Below, piece by piece: positions 38,995 to 48,635 of a stretch of 64,000 nt of DNA; the stretch's first letter is position 1, and every line of letters begins with the position of its first letter. Both the position numbers and the translations under genes were made by a program. Location of the stretch: positions 62,001 to 126,000 of the forward strand of contig NZ_JAMXFA010000013.1 in NCBI RefSeq assembly GCF_025370785.1, read 5' to 3'. Source of the stretch: Laspinema olomoucense D3b (GTDB taxonomy: Bacteria > Cyanobacteriota > Cyanobacteriia > Cyanobacteriales > Laspinemataceae). Under the pieces are notes generated by a model, which made no database searches, was not told the origin of the DNA, and was given only the letters and a program-made list of their open reading frames with translations.

Positions 38995-40116
38995 CTTTCC
39001 TCCTGCCAACAAAAACCAATCTCTTGTCGGGGATTGGCTAAATGTGGATTTACTTCACGGCTACCGGGAAAACGACTCTCGCCGTCTTCCAGTAACCTTA
39101 ATAATTCCTTTATATTTACACCATACCCTATTTATCCGGGATTGGATCGACACAACATAAGATGCAACAATAGTTACCAAAACCTTACAATTCGTTTGTT
39201 ACAAACTTTACCTTTTCAGCCCTTTTGCAGTCGTGAAGCCGTGATTTTTCAGCGAATAAGGCTGTTTTCGGTAGTTGAGACTACATATTAAGTTTTTTGA
39301 AGATAGGCGATCAAATTTATCGGGGGTCCGATGGCTAACCAGTAGGAAATTAGTAATTAAATCTCGTCCAGATCGAAAATAGGAGTTTCCTTGAGCCTTT
39401 TACCTTCCCACCCCTTATCCTACAAGGGGCAAGGGGAAGATGGAGTAGAGCAATCCTAAATAGGAGGGAAAATGGATCCAAGGTTGAAACCATGCTTAGT
39501 TTGTTACATCAGATGTAAACTGCTAGATGAGGATCAAATTAGGCTTTCCAACCTGGATTGGGTTTAGTAAACTGTGATCCCAGCAAGAGGAGGGGGTAGG
39601 AAAGGCTATAAATAAAACACGGGGATCGCAGGGACCTCAAGAAAGGGGCGCTCAAGGACGATTGTATGGTTGATTGAGTCTACTAATAACGTAACATACT
39701 TCCGATTGAGGGACCCTAGGCCTACCCCCCAACCCGTTTAATCAGCCAAATGCTGATCTTTCTAGCGATCCTGAAGCTCCGCAACTAATTAAATATAGGC
39801 AATTTACAACCTGAGAACCCAGGAAGCCTGTTTTCTTGGGGGGTCCTATTTTACTGATGCCCCTGTTATCGAATTAACCGTTCAAGAAGATATCGATAGC
39901 GGTGTGGAAGTAACCCTGATGACATTTATGATGATTCAGAGTGTCCCCAGTGTGTGGCAAGGCGGATAATTCTAGCAGGGTAGGCCAAAGCAGGATTACG
40001 ATGTTTTATAGTTTTTCAAAAAATAGTGGTCTGGCGGAAACAGGATAGTCTTATGCCTGATCTCGATTCCAGCCATAAGAAGGTAATATAGATTTATGGA
40101 GTAAGTACATTTTAAA
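38995..40116. other. 1.1-kb gene-poor stretch upstream of the three-gene cassette
   Basis: No gene recognised. AT-rich in places and HIP1-poor compared with its surroundings. Two short frames around 39861-39980 (plus strand) resemble degraded coding sequence: one reads VIELTVQEDIDSGVEV, another DDIYDDSECPQCVARRIILA after a one-base shift. This could be a decayed gene or chance. A promoter for the cassette is expected near 40050-40110. Confidence 0.5.
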
Positions 40117-40908
40117 ATGAAGCTACCTGATTACCAACGTGTAATTTATAAGCGCACTCCCTTGCTAGATGTGGTAGGGCAGTTACGCTTCCCTACGCTT
40201 CTGAAAATTAATAATCAAGAGCCGTTTGAGTTTCAAGAGAGAATTCGTTTGGATTACCCGATTTTTCAACGATCTCATTCTCTAAATCTTCCGCCTGATC
40301 TGGCGGCATTAGTGCCACAACTTAGCACCTTTTCAGCCCAAGACCCCACTTATAATTTTCAGTCTGAAGATTCAAAATGGCAAATTTCTTTAAATAAAGA
40401 CAGTTTAACCTTATCCACATTTCAATATAAGAGGTATGAAGAATTTAAAGAAAAAATGAACCGAATTGTTAATATTTTTGAGGAATTATATAAACCCTCT
40501 TTTTACTTAAGATTAGGATTAAGATATCGGGACTTAATCCTGCGCTCTAAGTTAAAAATAGAAGATAGACCGTGGTCTGCATTAATTAGCAAAGATATTG
40601 CTTCAGAGCTACATAGCGAACTTTCTGGCTCAATTATTACTTTAGTAAAAAATTTAGAAATTGAACTAGAACAAGGTCGCGTTAACTTTAATCATGGTTT
40701 AGTGGTATCCCAAGATTCTTCAAGAGGTAATCTTCAAGAAAAGGGTTATTTGTTTGATGCTGATTTTTTTGTAGAAGGTAAGATAAACAAGGGGGATATT
40801 TGGAATGTCTGTGACAACTTCAACCGAACTGGGGGCAAACTATTCCGATGGAGCATTACAGATGAACTCCACAACGCAATGGAACCTCAACCGCTCACTC
40901 ATGATTAA
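40117..40908 (+). CDS. TIGR04255-like protein (gene 1 of cassette)
   Basis: 263 residues. The start YKRTPLLDVVGQLRFPTLLK resembles the opening of the sporadically distributed TIGR04255 family, and the end (FVEGKINKGDIWNVCDNFNR) fits too. Function of the family is not established. No signal peptide or membrane segment. AT-rich, and unlike most neighbours it has no HIP1 sites. Its stop codon overlaps the probable next start, so it forms an operon. Confidence 0.75.
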   Translation: MKLPDYQRVIYKRTPLLDVVGQLRFPTLLKINNQEPFEFQERIRLDYPIFQRSHSLNLPPDLAALVPQLSTFSAQDPTYNFQSEDSKWQISLNKDSLTLSTFQYKRYEEFKEKMNRIVNIFEELYKPSFYLRLGLRYRDLILRSKLKIEDRPWSALISKDIASELHSELSGSIITLVKNLEIELEQGRVNFNHGLVVSQDSSRGNLQEKGYLFDADFFVEGKINKGDIWNVCDNFNRTGGKLFRWSITDELHNAMEPQPLTHD

Positions 40909-41314
40909 TCTGGATACTTTTACTAGGACAAAGCAGAATACAATTTTCCCCATCAGAACATCTTACCAAGATAGTGGAGATCTGACGCTTCCTCCAGCAC
41001 AGAGAGACAGGAGCGTTTCTATATTATCGCCATCTAATTTATCTCTCAGAATAGAGCTGAGTTATGAGTCAGATCAGAAAACACTCAGTTTTTTAAAATG
41101 CCTGTTGATTTTAACTAAACTTTCTCCAGAAGCATTAGAAGAAGCCCGTGAACAACTAGAATCTATTCATCAAGACAGTGAAGAAAGCTATTTCTATCAA
41201 GAGTTTGAATCTCAGAAAATAGTAAATTCTTTTCTATCTGTAGCCAAGTCTATGCCAAGTGAAGACACTGAATATGCTTCTATCTACACCGATGAAGAGT
41301 TGGACAGTTTTTAA
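40901..41314 (+). CDS. Small acidic protein, unrecognised (gene 2 of cassette)
   Basis: 137 residues from ATG at 40901, overlapping gene 1 by 8 bases (ATGATTAA). The frame is open back to 40805 with other ATGs (40862); I prefer the short overlap, but no clear ribosome site separates the choices. Acidic C-terminus (SEDTEYASIYTDEELDSF) and a helical middle (LTKLSPEALEEAREQLESIH). No known family recognised. 13 bases before gene 3. Confidence 0.65.
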   Translation: MINLDTFTRTKQNTIFPIRTSYQDSGDLTLPPAQRDRSVSILSPSNLSLRIELSYESDQKTLSFLKCLLILTKLSPEALEEAREQLESIHQDSEESYFYQEFESQKIVNSFLSVAKSMPSEDTEYASIYTDEELDSF

Positions 41315-41327
41315 CTAGAATATTCAA

Positions 41328-41939
41328 ATGTTTGTTGAGCAAATTGATGCCACTGAATTGCGCCAGGGTGATATTATTCGAGGTTTATTCTACCCCGAGT
41401 TAAACTGTTCCGACTTACATCTCATTGGGACCCCCGACCTAAATTCACCTAATCTTACACTCAATACTGAAGTTCAAGCAAATTTATTAGCCTTGACTGA
41501 TAATAAACCCAAAGAAGGTTTAACAGTATTGACCGCACAGATGAAAGTATATTACGGTAATTTCATTCTAATAACCCAGTGTTGTGATATTGCCAAGCGA
41601 GAAAAAGGAAAACCTAATTTATCAGCGTTTGTTATTTCTCCTCTTCTAGAAGTTCCTTATCCCATCCGTCAAAACCCAGCCAAACTCAGTCAACTTCAAG
41701 CTAATAATCAAGGCACTTATATTAATTTCTTCTACATTCCCAGTCATCAACATTTGTCACAGGATTATGTAGTTGACTTTAATAGAGTTGTTGCTTTGCC
41801 ACGTTCCCAGTACGACTTCGTACTTTCCAAAAAGGTACTACAAATGACTGATCAACAGCGGGTTAAGTTTAAACTCAAACTAGGGTCTCATTTTTCCAGA
41901 CCTACTCAAGAAGAACTGGACGCCCAAATTTATCCATAA
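41328..41939 (+). CDS. QCCD-motif protein, unrecognised (gene 3 of cassette)
   Basis: 203 residues. After MFVEQIDATELRQGDIIRGL comes a beta-rich N-terminal part, and the central motif FILITQCCDIAKREKGK. Related-looking proteins with a TQxCD(I/L) motif turn up next to unknown or defence genes; this is memory, not checked. The gene ends 3 bases before the 3' end of the tRNA-Ala gene. No membrane segment seen. Confidence 0.7.
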   Translation: MFVEQIDATELRQGDIIRGLFYPELNCSDLHLIGTPDLNSPNLTLNTEVQANLLALTDNKPKEGLTVLTAQMKVYYGNFILITQCCDIAKREKGKPNLSAFVISPLLEVPYPIRQNPAKLSQLQANNQGTYINFFYIPSHQHLSQDYVVDFNRVVALPRSQYDFVLSKKVLQMTDQQRVKFKLKLGSHFSRPTQEELDAQIYP

Positions 41940-41942
41940 CAA

Positions 41943-42015
41943 TGGAGAATAGCGGATTCGAACCGCTGACCTCTGCGGTGCGATCGCAGCGCTCTACCAA
42001 CTGAGCTAATTCCCC
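41943..42015 (-). tRNA. tRNA-Ala, anticodon CGC
   Basis: 73 bases. Read on the minus strand: acceptor GGGGAAT pairs with ATTCTCC, D-arm GCTCAGTTGGTAGAGC, anticodon stem CTGCG/CGCAG with loop ATCGCAC (anticodon CGC), T-arm AGCGG-TTCGAAT-CCGCT, discriminator A, no encoded CCA. It decodes GCG. The 3' end faces the three-gene cassette. A HIP1 palindrome GCGATCGC lies in the anticodon arm. Confidence 0.96.
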
Positions 42016-42129
42016 GGTCATTCGTGGAACCATCATAACATGAACCCAGGGAGAAAGGGAAGAGGCAATCCCAGATAAATTTTTTTGGGGTTCACAATGG
42101 CTCAAACCCTCCTAACAGTAAGAGTTCCC

Positions 42130-42852
42130 TTACCCTGGTACAGGTTGAGACAAACAGCGCTGAAAAAACTCTTTGAGGCGATCGAGTTCCACATCGCGCA
42201 GATAATCCACCGTCCAGTCTGCCTGCCGCTGGAGCATATGAAACGGGTAAGTATTGGCAATGCCAACCACCTGAATTCCAGCACGTTGAGCCGCCTGAAT
42301 CCCAGCGGGAGTATCTTCGATCGCCAAACAATCTCGTGGGGTCAGGTTGAGGTCCGGATATTGCTGATTCAACCGTTCCACCGCCAGCAGATAACCATCA
42401 GGTTCCGGTTTACTGACGGTGATGTCATCTCCCGCCACGATCGCCGAGAAATATTGGGCCAGATTTGCCCGATTTAACACCAGTTCCACCTCGGAGCGCA
42501 AAGCACCCGAGACCACCGCTAATTTTAACTGAGCGCCGCGCAGTTTATAAATCAGGTCTTCCACCCCCATAAAAATGGGCAGCTTATCCAGGGTAGCGAG
42601 TCGTTCTTGATAGGCGATCGCCTTGCGAGCAACCAAAGCAGCGATCGCCTCATCCGTCAGGAACCGTCCCCGAGTCGCAAATAACTCCGCAATACAGGCG
42701 CGATCGCTGCGTCCTAAACAGATTTGCCAGAACTCCCCCTTTTTCGGGCGCAAGTTCTCCGCCAGCAGCAACTCATTGATTAACTCCTCGTGAATCGACT
42801 CATCATTAATAATGACCCCATTGAAATCAAATAAAATCGCCTTTAAACTCAT
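42130..42852 (-). CDS. HAD-superfamily hydrolase with altered first motif
   Basis: 240 residues from MSLKAILFDFNGVIINDESI; the frame opens 11 codons upstream but GGAGAGAGGG precedes this ATG. Subfamily IA (phosphoglycolate phosphatase / beta-phosphoglucomutase-like) by cap position; motif II-III region VSGALRSEVELVL, motif IV AIEDTPAGIQAAQRAG. Motif I has D9 but N11 where most phosphatases have the second Asp. It follows the methyltransferase gene by 13 bases and is probably co-transcribed. Confidence 0.87.
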   Translation of the reverse strand: MSLKAILFDFNGVIINDESIHEELINELLLAENLRPKKGEFWQICLGRSDRACIAELFATRGRFLTDEAIAALVARKAIAYQERLATLDKLPIFMGVEDLIYKLRGAQLKLAVVSGALRSEVELVLNRANLAQYFSAIVAGDDITVSKPEPDGYLLAVERLNQQYPDLNLTPRDCLAIEDTPAGIQAAQRAGIQVVGIANTYPFHMLQRQADWTVDYLRDVELDRLKEFFQRCLSQPVPG

Positions 42853-42865
42853 GGTCCCTCTCTCC

Positions 42866-43732
42866 TTAGTAGCTGGGAGCCACAACCCATGACTCCTCTT
42901 GTTCAGTCCACCTCGATGACGCTGCCGGAGATTGAGGCAAAGGTTTGATCCCGCTGGTTACCTGATTAAGTAACCAAACTTCAGTCGTCTGCACCGCACC
43001 AAATCCTGCCGCACCCATCCAGGCATCCACACTGCCACCGGCGTACTCCTGAATATAAGGTTCTTCAAAAATTTGGGTAAGCCACTCTGTCTGGCGTAGG
43101 GTTTTTTGATTCCCATCAAGAATTAGAAACTGTCCCCCAGGTTGCAGCAGTCGGAAGCTTTCTTGTGCGATCGCCTGAGCGATTTGTGTTGGGGTCTCGT
43201 GGAATAATAACGAAGCCGTCACTAGATCGAAAGAATTAGGGGCAAATCCCGTCTGTTCCGCAGGGCCATGCACCCACTGAATCTCTAAACCCGCTTGTTT
43301 AGCCTTGTATTGGGCCATCACCAGCATATAGGGGGATAAATCCAAACCGATCACTTCCGCATCGGGAAAGGCTTGCTTGAGGCGGATCGTCGTCGAACCC
43401 GTGCCACAACCCAGGTCCAGGATGCGGCGCGGATGGGTACGAATGGCATCGATTAACCCTTGGCGGATCCAACCTTCATGGGGAGGAAGGGCATACTGGG
43501 TAATCGGGTCATAACTCACTGCTGCACCCGAATTCAGGTAACCGCCTTCAATACCGTGAAAATTTTGAGTGATGTAATAGTCGGGGTAATCCAAATCGGG
43601 CCGTTTGAGGCGAGCACTCTCCGTTTCCCAGTCAATGCTGCGACTCAACTGCTGCATCGCCTTTTCATCGACGAACAGCCAGACAACGGGTGCTAAAAAC
43701 TGCTCAAAAATTGTGTCTTTACGAACGGTCAT
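42866..43732 (-). CDS. Class I SAM-dependent methyltransferase
   Basis: 288 residues. SAM-binding motif I LDLGCGTGS at residues 105-113, acidic loop VIGLDLSPYM, and a post-motif LLQPGGQFLILDG. The long N-terminal extension contains FHGIEGGYLNSGAAVSYDPI, suggesting a lipid or small-molecule methyltransferase; substrate unknown. Co-directional with the HAD gene. Confidence 0.88.
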   Translation of the reverse strand: MTVRKDTIFEQFLAPVVWLFVDEKAMQQLSRSIDWETESARLKRPDLDYPDYYITQNFHGIEGGYLNSGAAVSYDPITQYALPPHEGWIRQGLIDAIRTHPRRILDLGCGTGSTTIRLKQAFPDAEVIGLDLSPYMLVMAQYKAKQAGLEIQWVHGPAEQTGFAPNSFDLVTASLLFHETPTQIAQAIAQESFRLLQPGGQFLILDGNQKTLRQTEWLTQIFEEPYIQEYAGGSVDAWMGAAGFGAVQTTEVWLLNQVTSGIKPLPQSPAASSRWTEQEESWVVAPSY

Positions 43733-44006
43733 GGTTTTGCCTCAAGATTGGGAGGGAGTGGGGTTTTCAGGAGCGATCGCCGACTCCAGGATGAGTTAAG
43801 AATCGTTAAAAAAATTATCAAAAGTTTAAACAGTATTTTACACAGTATAGAGATAAGGGATTGGAAAGGCAAAGCACCCAGGGCAATCCTGGGGACCAGG
43901 GCGATCGCGCAAGCCCCAAGCCAAATCATTACCCTGGCATCAGTGGGATGGGATATGATGCGATGGCAAACGCATACAGCCCAACACCAGCCGAACACAG
44001 AAGCTC

Positions 44007-44933
44007 ATGGCTCAAAACTTTAGTCTTTCTATAAAAATTTTTTATGGGGTGGTTGGTATTTTAACCACTCTGGCGATCGATGCCAGCCTCTCCCAACCCC
44101 TGCAAGCGCAAGATACCGATTTAGAAACCCTGTGTCGGTTGTTTCCTCTTAATTCTCGCTGTCAACAAGTCCCGGGAGGGACCCCAGTCCCACCGGTCCC
44201 CGCACCCCTTCCCCCTACTCAACCTGTCCCCCCTACTCAACCCGTCCCCCCTGCATCTCGTCCCGTACCCCCGTCTCAACCCGACCCCCTGCCACCGCGT
44301 ACCCTGCGATTGATGGAAGAACGGAGTGGGATTGCCGTCTCGGGTAATGCGGGAACGCTGGGGATTGGCGCTCAGGTTACGGGTCGGATTTTTCCCAATT
44401 TAAACGCGAGAATAGGATTTAATGGCTTATCCTTCAACCGCGAGTTTACAGAAACCGACATTACTTACGATACCGATGTAGATTTGCGGACAATCCCGGC
44501 TTTTGTCGATTATTTTCCCAACGAAGACTCGGGATTTCGGATCACCGGGGGTTTAGTTTATAACGGGAATCAGGCATCAGGAGTCGCTCAGGCTTCCGGC
44601 GATGACGCTAACGCTTCCTATCAGATTGGTAATACTACCTTTGCGGTGGCTCAAGTAGGTACGTTAGAAGCAGAAGTTGATTTTCCCGACTTTGCACCCT
44701 ATATTGGGCTGGGCTGGGGTAATCCCGTCGCCTTCGGAAAGCGATGGGGATTTTTTATGGACCTTGGGGTGATGTTTCAGCGATCGCCCGATGTGACCTT
44801 AAATGCCCTCGGTGCCGCCTCTAATCCCGTGCTGGCCAGTGAACTTGAACGAGAGCGGGAAGACCTAGAGGATGCCTTAGGTCGTTTCCGATTTTATCCG
44901 GTTTTACAAGTAGGCGTGACTTATCAGTTTTAA
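44007..44933 (+). CDS. Outer-membrane barrel-like protein with Pro-rich linker
   Basis: 308 residues. N-terminal signal region to about residue 35, then LCRLFPLNSRCQQ with two Cys, then a Pro-rich spacer of PPTQPVPP repeats (about 60-100). The rest alternates beta strands with Gly/aromatic residues and ends in VGVTYQF, the C-terminal Phe of outer-membrane barrels. Likely an exported barrel; ligand unknown. Confidence 0.75.
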   Translation: MAQNFSLSIKIFYGVVGILTTLAIDASLSQPLQAQDTDLETLCRLFPLNSRCQQVPGGTPVPPVPAPLPPTQPVPPTQPVPPASRPVPPSQPDPLPPRTLRLMEERSGIAVSGNAGTLGIGAQVTGRIFPNLNARIGFNGLSFNREFTETDITYDTDVDLRTIPAFVDYFPNEDSGFRITGGLVYNGNQASGVAQASGDDANASYQIGNTTFAVAQVGTLEAEVDFPDFAPYIGLGWGNPVAFGKRWGFFMDLGVMFQRSPDVTLNALGAASNPVLASELEREREDLEDALGRFRFYPVLQVGVTYQF

Positions 44934-45627
44934 CGCAGGGTAACTGCTTAAAAGAAGATTCATGGGAGTTCAACGCGATCGCCTTCCCCGGCTTTGGCTC
45001 ACATTAAACCCCCCAAGGCGATCGCCTTGACCACCCAAAAGTGAGCGAACGCATATCGGGTATAATTTTGTCAACTTAAAGACTCAAAAAATAGAAGTTT
45101 TGGGCTACAATCGTCAAGCTAATCCCTCACGGGAAATTCCCCGGTTGCTTCTGTTGAGAATGAGTCAGAAAAACCGGGGAAAACCGAGAAAAATCGGGGA
45201 AAATCTGAGGGAACCCAGTTGAGCGAACAATCCAGGCGGCAGAACGGGGGAATTTAGTTTGTGGGCGATCGCCCGTTTAATCACCCAAGCCCGTCTGATT
45301 CTGCCGGTTTCTCACCGTAAACTAACTTAAAAGAGGCCGACTATCAGCCTCGGTTATTCAGACCTCAACAGCGATGGGATCAGGGGTGAAAGATTGTTCC
45401 TCAAAAAAACAATCCATCCCCATCCCTAAATTAAAGGACCAATTTAAACCAGCTCACCCGAAGTAGGGGTTGAATCATAACGCCGTTAACACTCAAACGC
45501 ATTCGGGAGAGCCCGGGAGAATCCTGGAAACAGATTAATTCCCCAAAATAAACCCGAAACATCAATTCCCCAGGGATATCCCTGATTTAAAATTTAGACT
45601 TGCCAGCAAGAAATAGGAGTGAACAGG
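44934..45627. other. Intergenic region without recognised genes
   Basis: 694 bases. Contains three HIP1 octamers, a GAGGC/GCCTC hairpin near 45333-45351, and repeated GGGGAA / AAACCGGGG words around 45137-45200. No ORF with coding features. The promoter of the CapA gene should be near its right end. Confidence 0.5.
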
Positions 45628-47538
45628 ATGACCAGTTTCAGCACCTTTGCGGAACCCTCAATGCTCGACTTAGCACGGGCGGGAAATTTTCGGGCGATCG
45701 CCTACCTGATCAACTCATACCTGGCCCCCCAAGGCATTTATGCCCGGGTCGAACCCGTCCAAAAAGGATGCCTGCCGATCCGCCTGGAAATCAATGGGGT
45801 AAGCCATCAACCCGATATCTACCAGCAACTGCGTTCGGGTCTAAATAAATTTATCTGTTACCAAATCTGGCGGCTCAACTCGGAAGTCATTGATGGCGTT
45901 CGCATCATCGCCACAGGTGCTAACCCCATCGGAAATTCTGACTTATTGTGGCAGCAGTCCATCCGGATTGTCACCCCAGCCAACCAGCAACGCAGAAATC
46001 AGTATTTACAGAAGCTGCTCGATGGAGTCTCCCGAGCCACTGCTTGGATCAACTATAAAGTTTTTAGATTATTTTTAGTGGCGGGGGTCTCCGTCAGTGC
46101 CTTTATCATGGGCAGTGCGATCGGCTACTTGCAATTGCGCGACCAATCCGCACCCACCGCCATTGTTTCCCCCCAAACTGCCTCCACTACGGTCAATGGA
46201 GAGCCGGAACGGCCCAAAATGGTCCAAGCAGCCTTAGAAACCGTTCCCGTCATTGAACATACCAATGTTGTGAACCCGAATGACCCAACGGTGACCTTGA
46301 TGATGAGTGGAGATGTCACCCTCGGGCATGGGTTTGAAGACCTCATCGGGAGTGATTATACCTGGGCCTTTGACCAAATGCCGGAATACCGCGAGGCAGA
46401 TATAGCAATGGTCAACCTCGAAGGCACCTTGACCACCGCCGACACAAAACTGGAAAAAACCTTTAATTTTAAAGCCGAACCCGACGCCGTGAATGTGCTC
46501 ACCGCTGGGGGCGTGGATCTCGTCAACCTGGCCAATAATCACGCGATGGACTACCAGGGTCCCGGACTCCAGGAGACCCTGAAAACCTTAGAAAAAGCGG
46601 GTATTCATGGCGTCGGAGCCGGAATGGAAATGACCGAAGCCCGACGTCCTAAAATTATTGATGTTAAAGGTCAGCGAATTGCTTACTTTGGGTACTATAC
46701 GGCGGATTATCATGCCGCAGCCGCAGGGGTACCGGGGACTAATCACGGCATGGAAAAGCGGATTGCCGAGGATATCCAGGCCGTCCGGGATGAAGTAGAC
46801 TGGATTGTGGTGAATTTTCACTGGGGTGTAGAACTGGCCAATTATCCGGAAATTTGGCAGAGCGAATTGGCCTATTTTACGATTGACCAAGGTGCGGATG
46901 TGATCGTAGGTCATCATCCTCATGTGTTGCAGGGGGCAGAGATTTATAAGGGACGGCCTATTGCTTACTCGCTGGGGAATTTTATTTTTGGAGGGAATGC
47001 TCGCAGCGATTACGATACCGCTGTTCTGAAGGTGTCCTTGCGAGAGGAACAAATGAAGGTGGAATTTTTACCCGTTGAGGTCCGGAAGTATCAGCCCAAA
47101 GTGGTCACAGGGGAAAGGGGCGATCGCATCCTAGAACACATCGACCTGATCTCTGGGGTTTTTAAGGAACCGATGACTTCCCCCATGATTCTGGATGCTC
47201 GTCAATCTAAAGTGGTGACCTCGGGAAATACGGTGTTTGAGTCCCAAAAGCCACCTGAGATTAAGTCTAATCCCACACCTCAAGAAGAGTTACCCGGTGA
47301 GCAAGATGAGGCATTTAATGCATCCCCCTTTACAAATGAGTTGGGGGAACCTCTTTCTTTTGGAGAAGCTGATAAATTGAGCGAGGCTGAACCTGTTTCC
47401 CCACCTCCATCAAATGGAACCTCTCGGATGGTGGGGATGGCCCTGGCTGCGGCAGCGGTAGGGGGTGCCATAGGAGTAGCCGGTCGGAACAAGAAAATTA
47501 AACTGCCCCAGTTCCCTAAGAGCCAGCTTTCCAGCTAG
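45628..47538 (+). CDS. CapA-type protein with N-terminal cyanobacterial domain
   Basis: 636 residues from ATG 45628, with AGGAG eight bases before it; the GTG at 45619 lies on that ribosome site and is unlikely. Residues 1-140 (LARAGNFRAIAYLINSYLAP) resemble a stand-alone cyanobacterial domain found on several protein types. One membrane helix follows (about 140-165), then the CapA metallophosphatase-like domain with MMSGDVTLG, NLANNHAMDYQG and VIVGHHPHVLQG. The C-terminus has a Gly/Ala-rich hydrophobic segment. In Bacillus CapA is tied to poly-gamma-glutamate export; here the role is unknown. Confidence 0.85.
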   Translation: MTSFSTFAEPSMLDLARAGNFRAIAYLINSYLAPQGIYARVEPVQKGCLPIRLEINGVSHQPDIYQQLRSGLNKFICYQIWRLNSEVIDGVRIIATGANPIGNSDLLWQQSIRIVTPANQQRRNQYLQKLLDGVSRATAWINYKVFRLFLVAGVSVSAFIMGSAIGYLQLRDQSAPTAIVSPQTASTTVNGEPERPKMVQAALETVPVIEHTNVVNPNDPTVTLMMSGDVTLGHGFEDLIGSDYTWAFDQMPEYREADIAMVNLEGTLTTADTKLEKTFNFKAEPDAVNVLTAGGVDLVNLANNHAMDYQGPGLQETLKTLEKAGIHGVGAGMEMTEARRPKIIDVKGQRIAYFGYYTADYHAAAAGVPGTNHGMEKRIAEDIQAVRDEVDWIVVNFHWGVELANYPEIWQSELAYFTIDQGADVIVGHHPHVLQGAEIYKGRPIAYSLGNFIFGGNARSDYDTAVLKVSLREEQMKVEFLPVEVRKYQPKVVTGERGDRILEHIDLISGVFKEPMTSPMILDARQSKVVTSGNTVFESQKPPEIKSNPTPQEELPGEQDEAFNASPFTNELGEPLSFGEADKLSEAEPVSPPPSNGTSRMVGMALAAAAVGGAIGVAGRNKKIKLPQFPKSQLSS

Positions 47539-47699
47539 TGCAAAGGCGATCGCCCCAGGGGGACTAGGGTAGTCGGGGAGGGTTCGGAATCAACCCCGTG
47601 AAAAGTTCCCCTTGACTATCCGATCGCCGTCCGTTACAACCGTAAAGACTGAGATAATTGCCGCCCCCGATCATTCGACTCAAGGACAAAGGATAAACA

Positions 47700-48569
47700 G
47701 TGTTTGCGATCGCCGTGAAAGAAGAACAATACAAGACCTACATCCTCTCCGACCAACCCGCTCAATCCCGGGTCGAAGTCGTTCCAGAACGGGGTGGCAT
47801 CATCACCAGTTGGCAAGTTCAAGGTCACGACCTCCTCTATCTGGATGCCGAACGCTTTGCCAATCCGGATTTAAGTGTCCGTGGCGGCATCCCCATCTTG
47901 TTTCCCATCTGTGGCAACTTGCCGAATAACACCTACTGCTATCAAGGCAAAGAGTACCAGCTCAAACAACATGGGTTTGCTCGGGATTTACCTTGGGAAG
48001 TAACCGAGGGGATGACCAAGGACCAGGCCAGTATTACCCTGATTCTCAACAGTAGCGATCGCACTCGTGCCGTTTATCCGTTTGATTTTGAACTGGCCTT
48101 TACTTACAAGCTCAAGGGCAATAGCCTGGAAATCGACCAACGCTACACCAACACCGGCGATCGGCCCATGCCCTTTTCTACCGGGCTCCATCCGTACTTT
48201 TGGGCCCCGGATAAGTCCAAACTTCAATTTAAAATTCCCGCAGTTCAATACCGCGACCAAAAAACTCAGATTCAATATCCCTTCACCGGCAGCTTTGACC
48301 TCAATGTAGACGAAATCGATGCCGCTTTTACCAAAATTACCGGACTCGCTGCCACGGCGATCGACCACAGTCGCCGCTTGCAAGTCCGGTTACTCTTTAA
48401 GGCCAGTTATTCCAATGTCGTCTTTTGGACCCTCAAAGGCCAAGACTTTTACTGTCTCGAACCCTGGACCGCCCCCCGAAACGCCCTCAACACCGGCCTA
48501 CACCTGATGAATCTGCAACCCGGAGACAAGTGGGAAACCCAAGTTCGCCTCACCGTAGATTTTTTTTAA
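47700..48569 (+). CDS. Aldose 1-epimerase / hexose-6-phosphate mutarotase-like protein
   Basis: 289 residues from GTG. Galactose mutarotase-like beta-sandwich: VVPERGGIITSWQVQG, GGIPILFPICGNLPNN, QHGFARDLPW (His of the active site), TGLHPYFW (second His), CLEPWTAPRNALNT (Glu). Likely interconverts anomers of a hexose or hexose phosphate. Its GTG start overlaps a HIP1 site (TTTGCGATCGCC). Confidence 0.88.
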   Translation: MFAIAVKEEQYKTYILSDQPAQSRVEVVPERGGIITSWQVQGHDLLYLDAERFANPDLSVRGGIPILFPICGNLPNNTYCYQGKEYQLKQHGFARDLPWEVTEGMTKDQASITLILNSSDRTRAVYPFDFELAFTYKLKGNSLEIDQRYTNTGDRPMPFSTGLHPYFWAPDKSKLQFKIPAVQYRDQKTQIQYPFTGSFDLNVDEIDAAFTKITGLAATAIDHSRRLQVRLLFKASYSNVVFWTLKGQDFYCLEPWTAPRNALNTGLHLMNLQPGDKWETQVRLTVDFF

Positions 48570-48635
48570 AAAACCCCTTGCTTTTTCTAAATAGGCTGTG
48601 CTAATGTAGCTAAGGTGCTGAAAAAGAAAGCACGC

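Noticed and set aside
39034-39291. Open frame of 85 codons on the plus strand
   Set aside because: No ribosome site, low-complexity translation, no recognisable features; probably chance.
44934-45627. Possible small RNA with GAGGC/GCCTC hairpin
   Set aside because: No promoter or terminator could be matched to it, and the stem is short.
47612-47929. 105-codon frame overlapping the start of the epimerase-like gene
   Set aside because: Basic, out of frame with a clearly conserved protein; a shadow.
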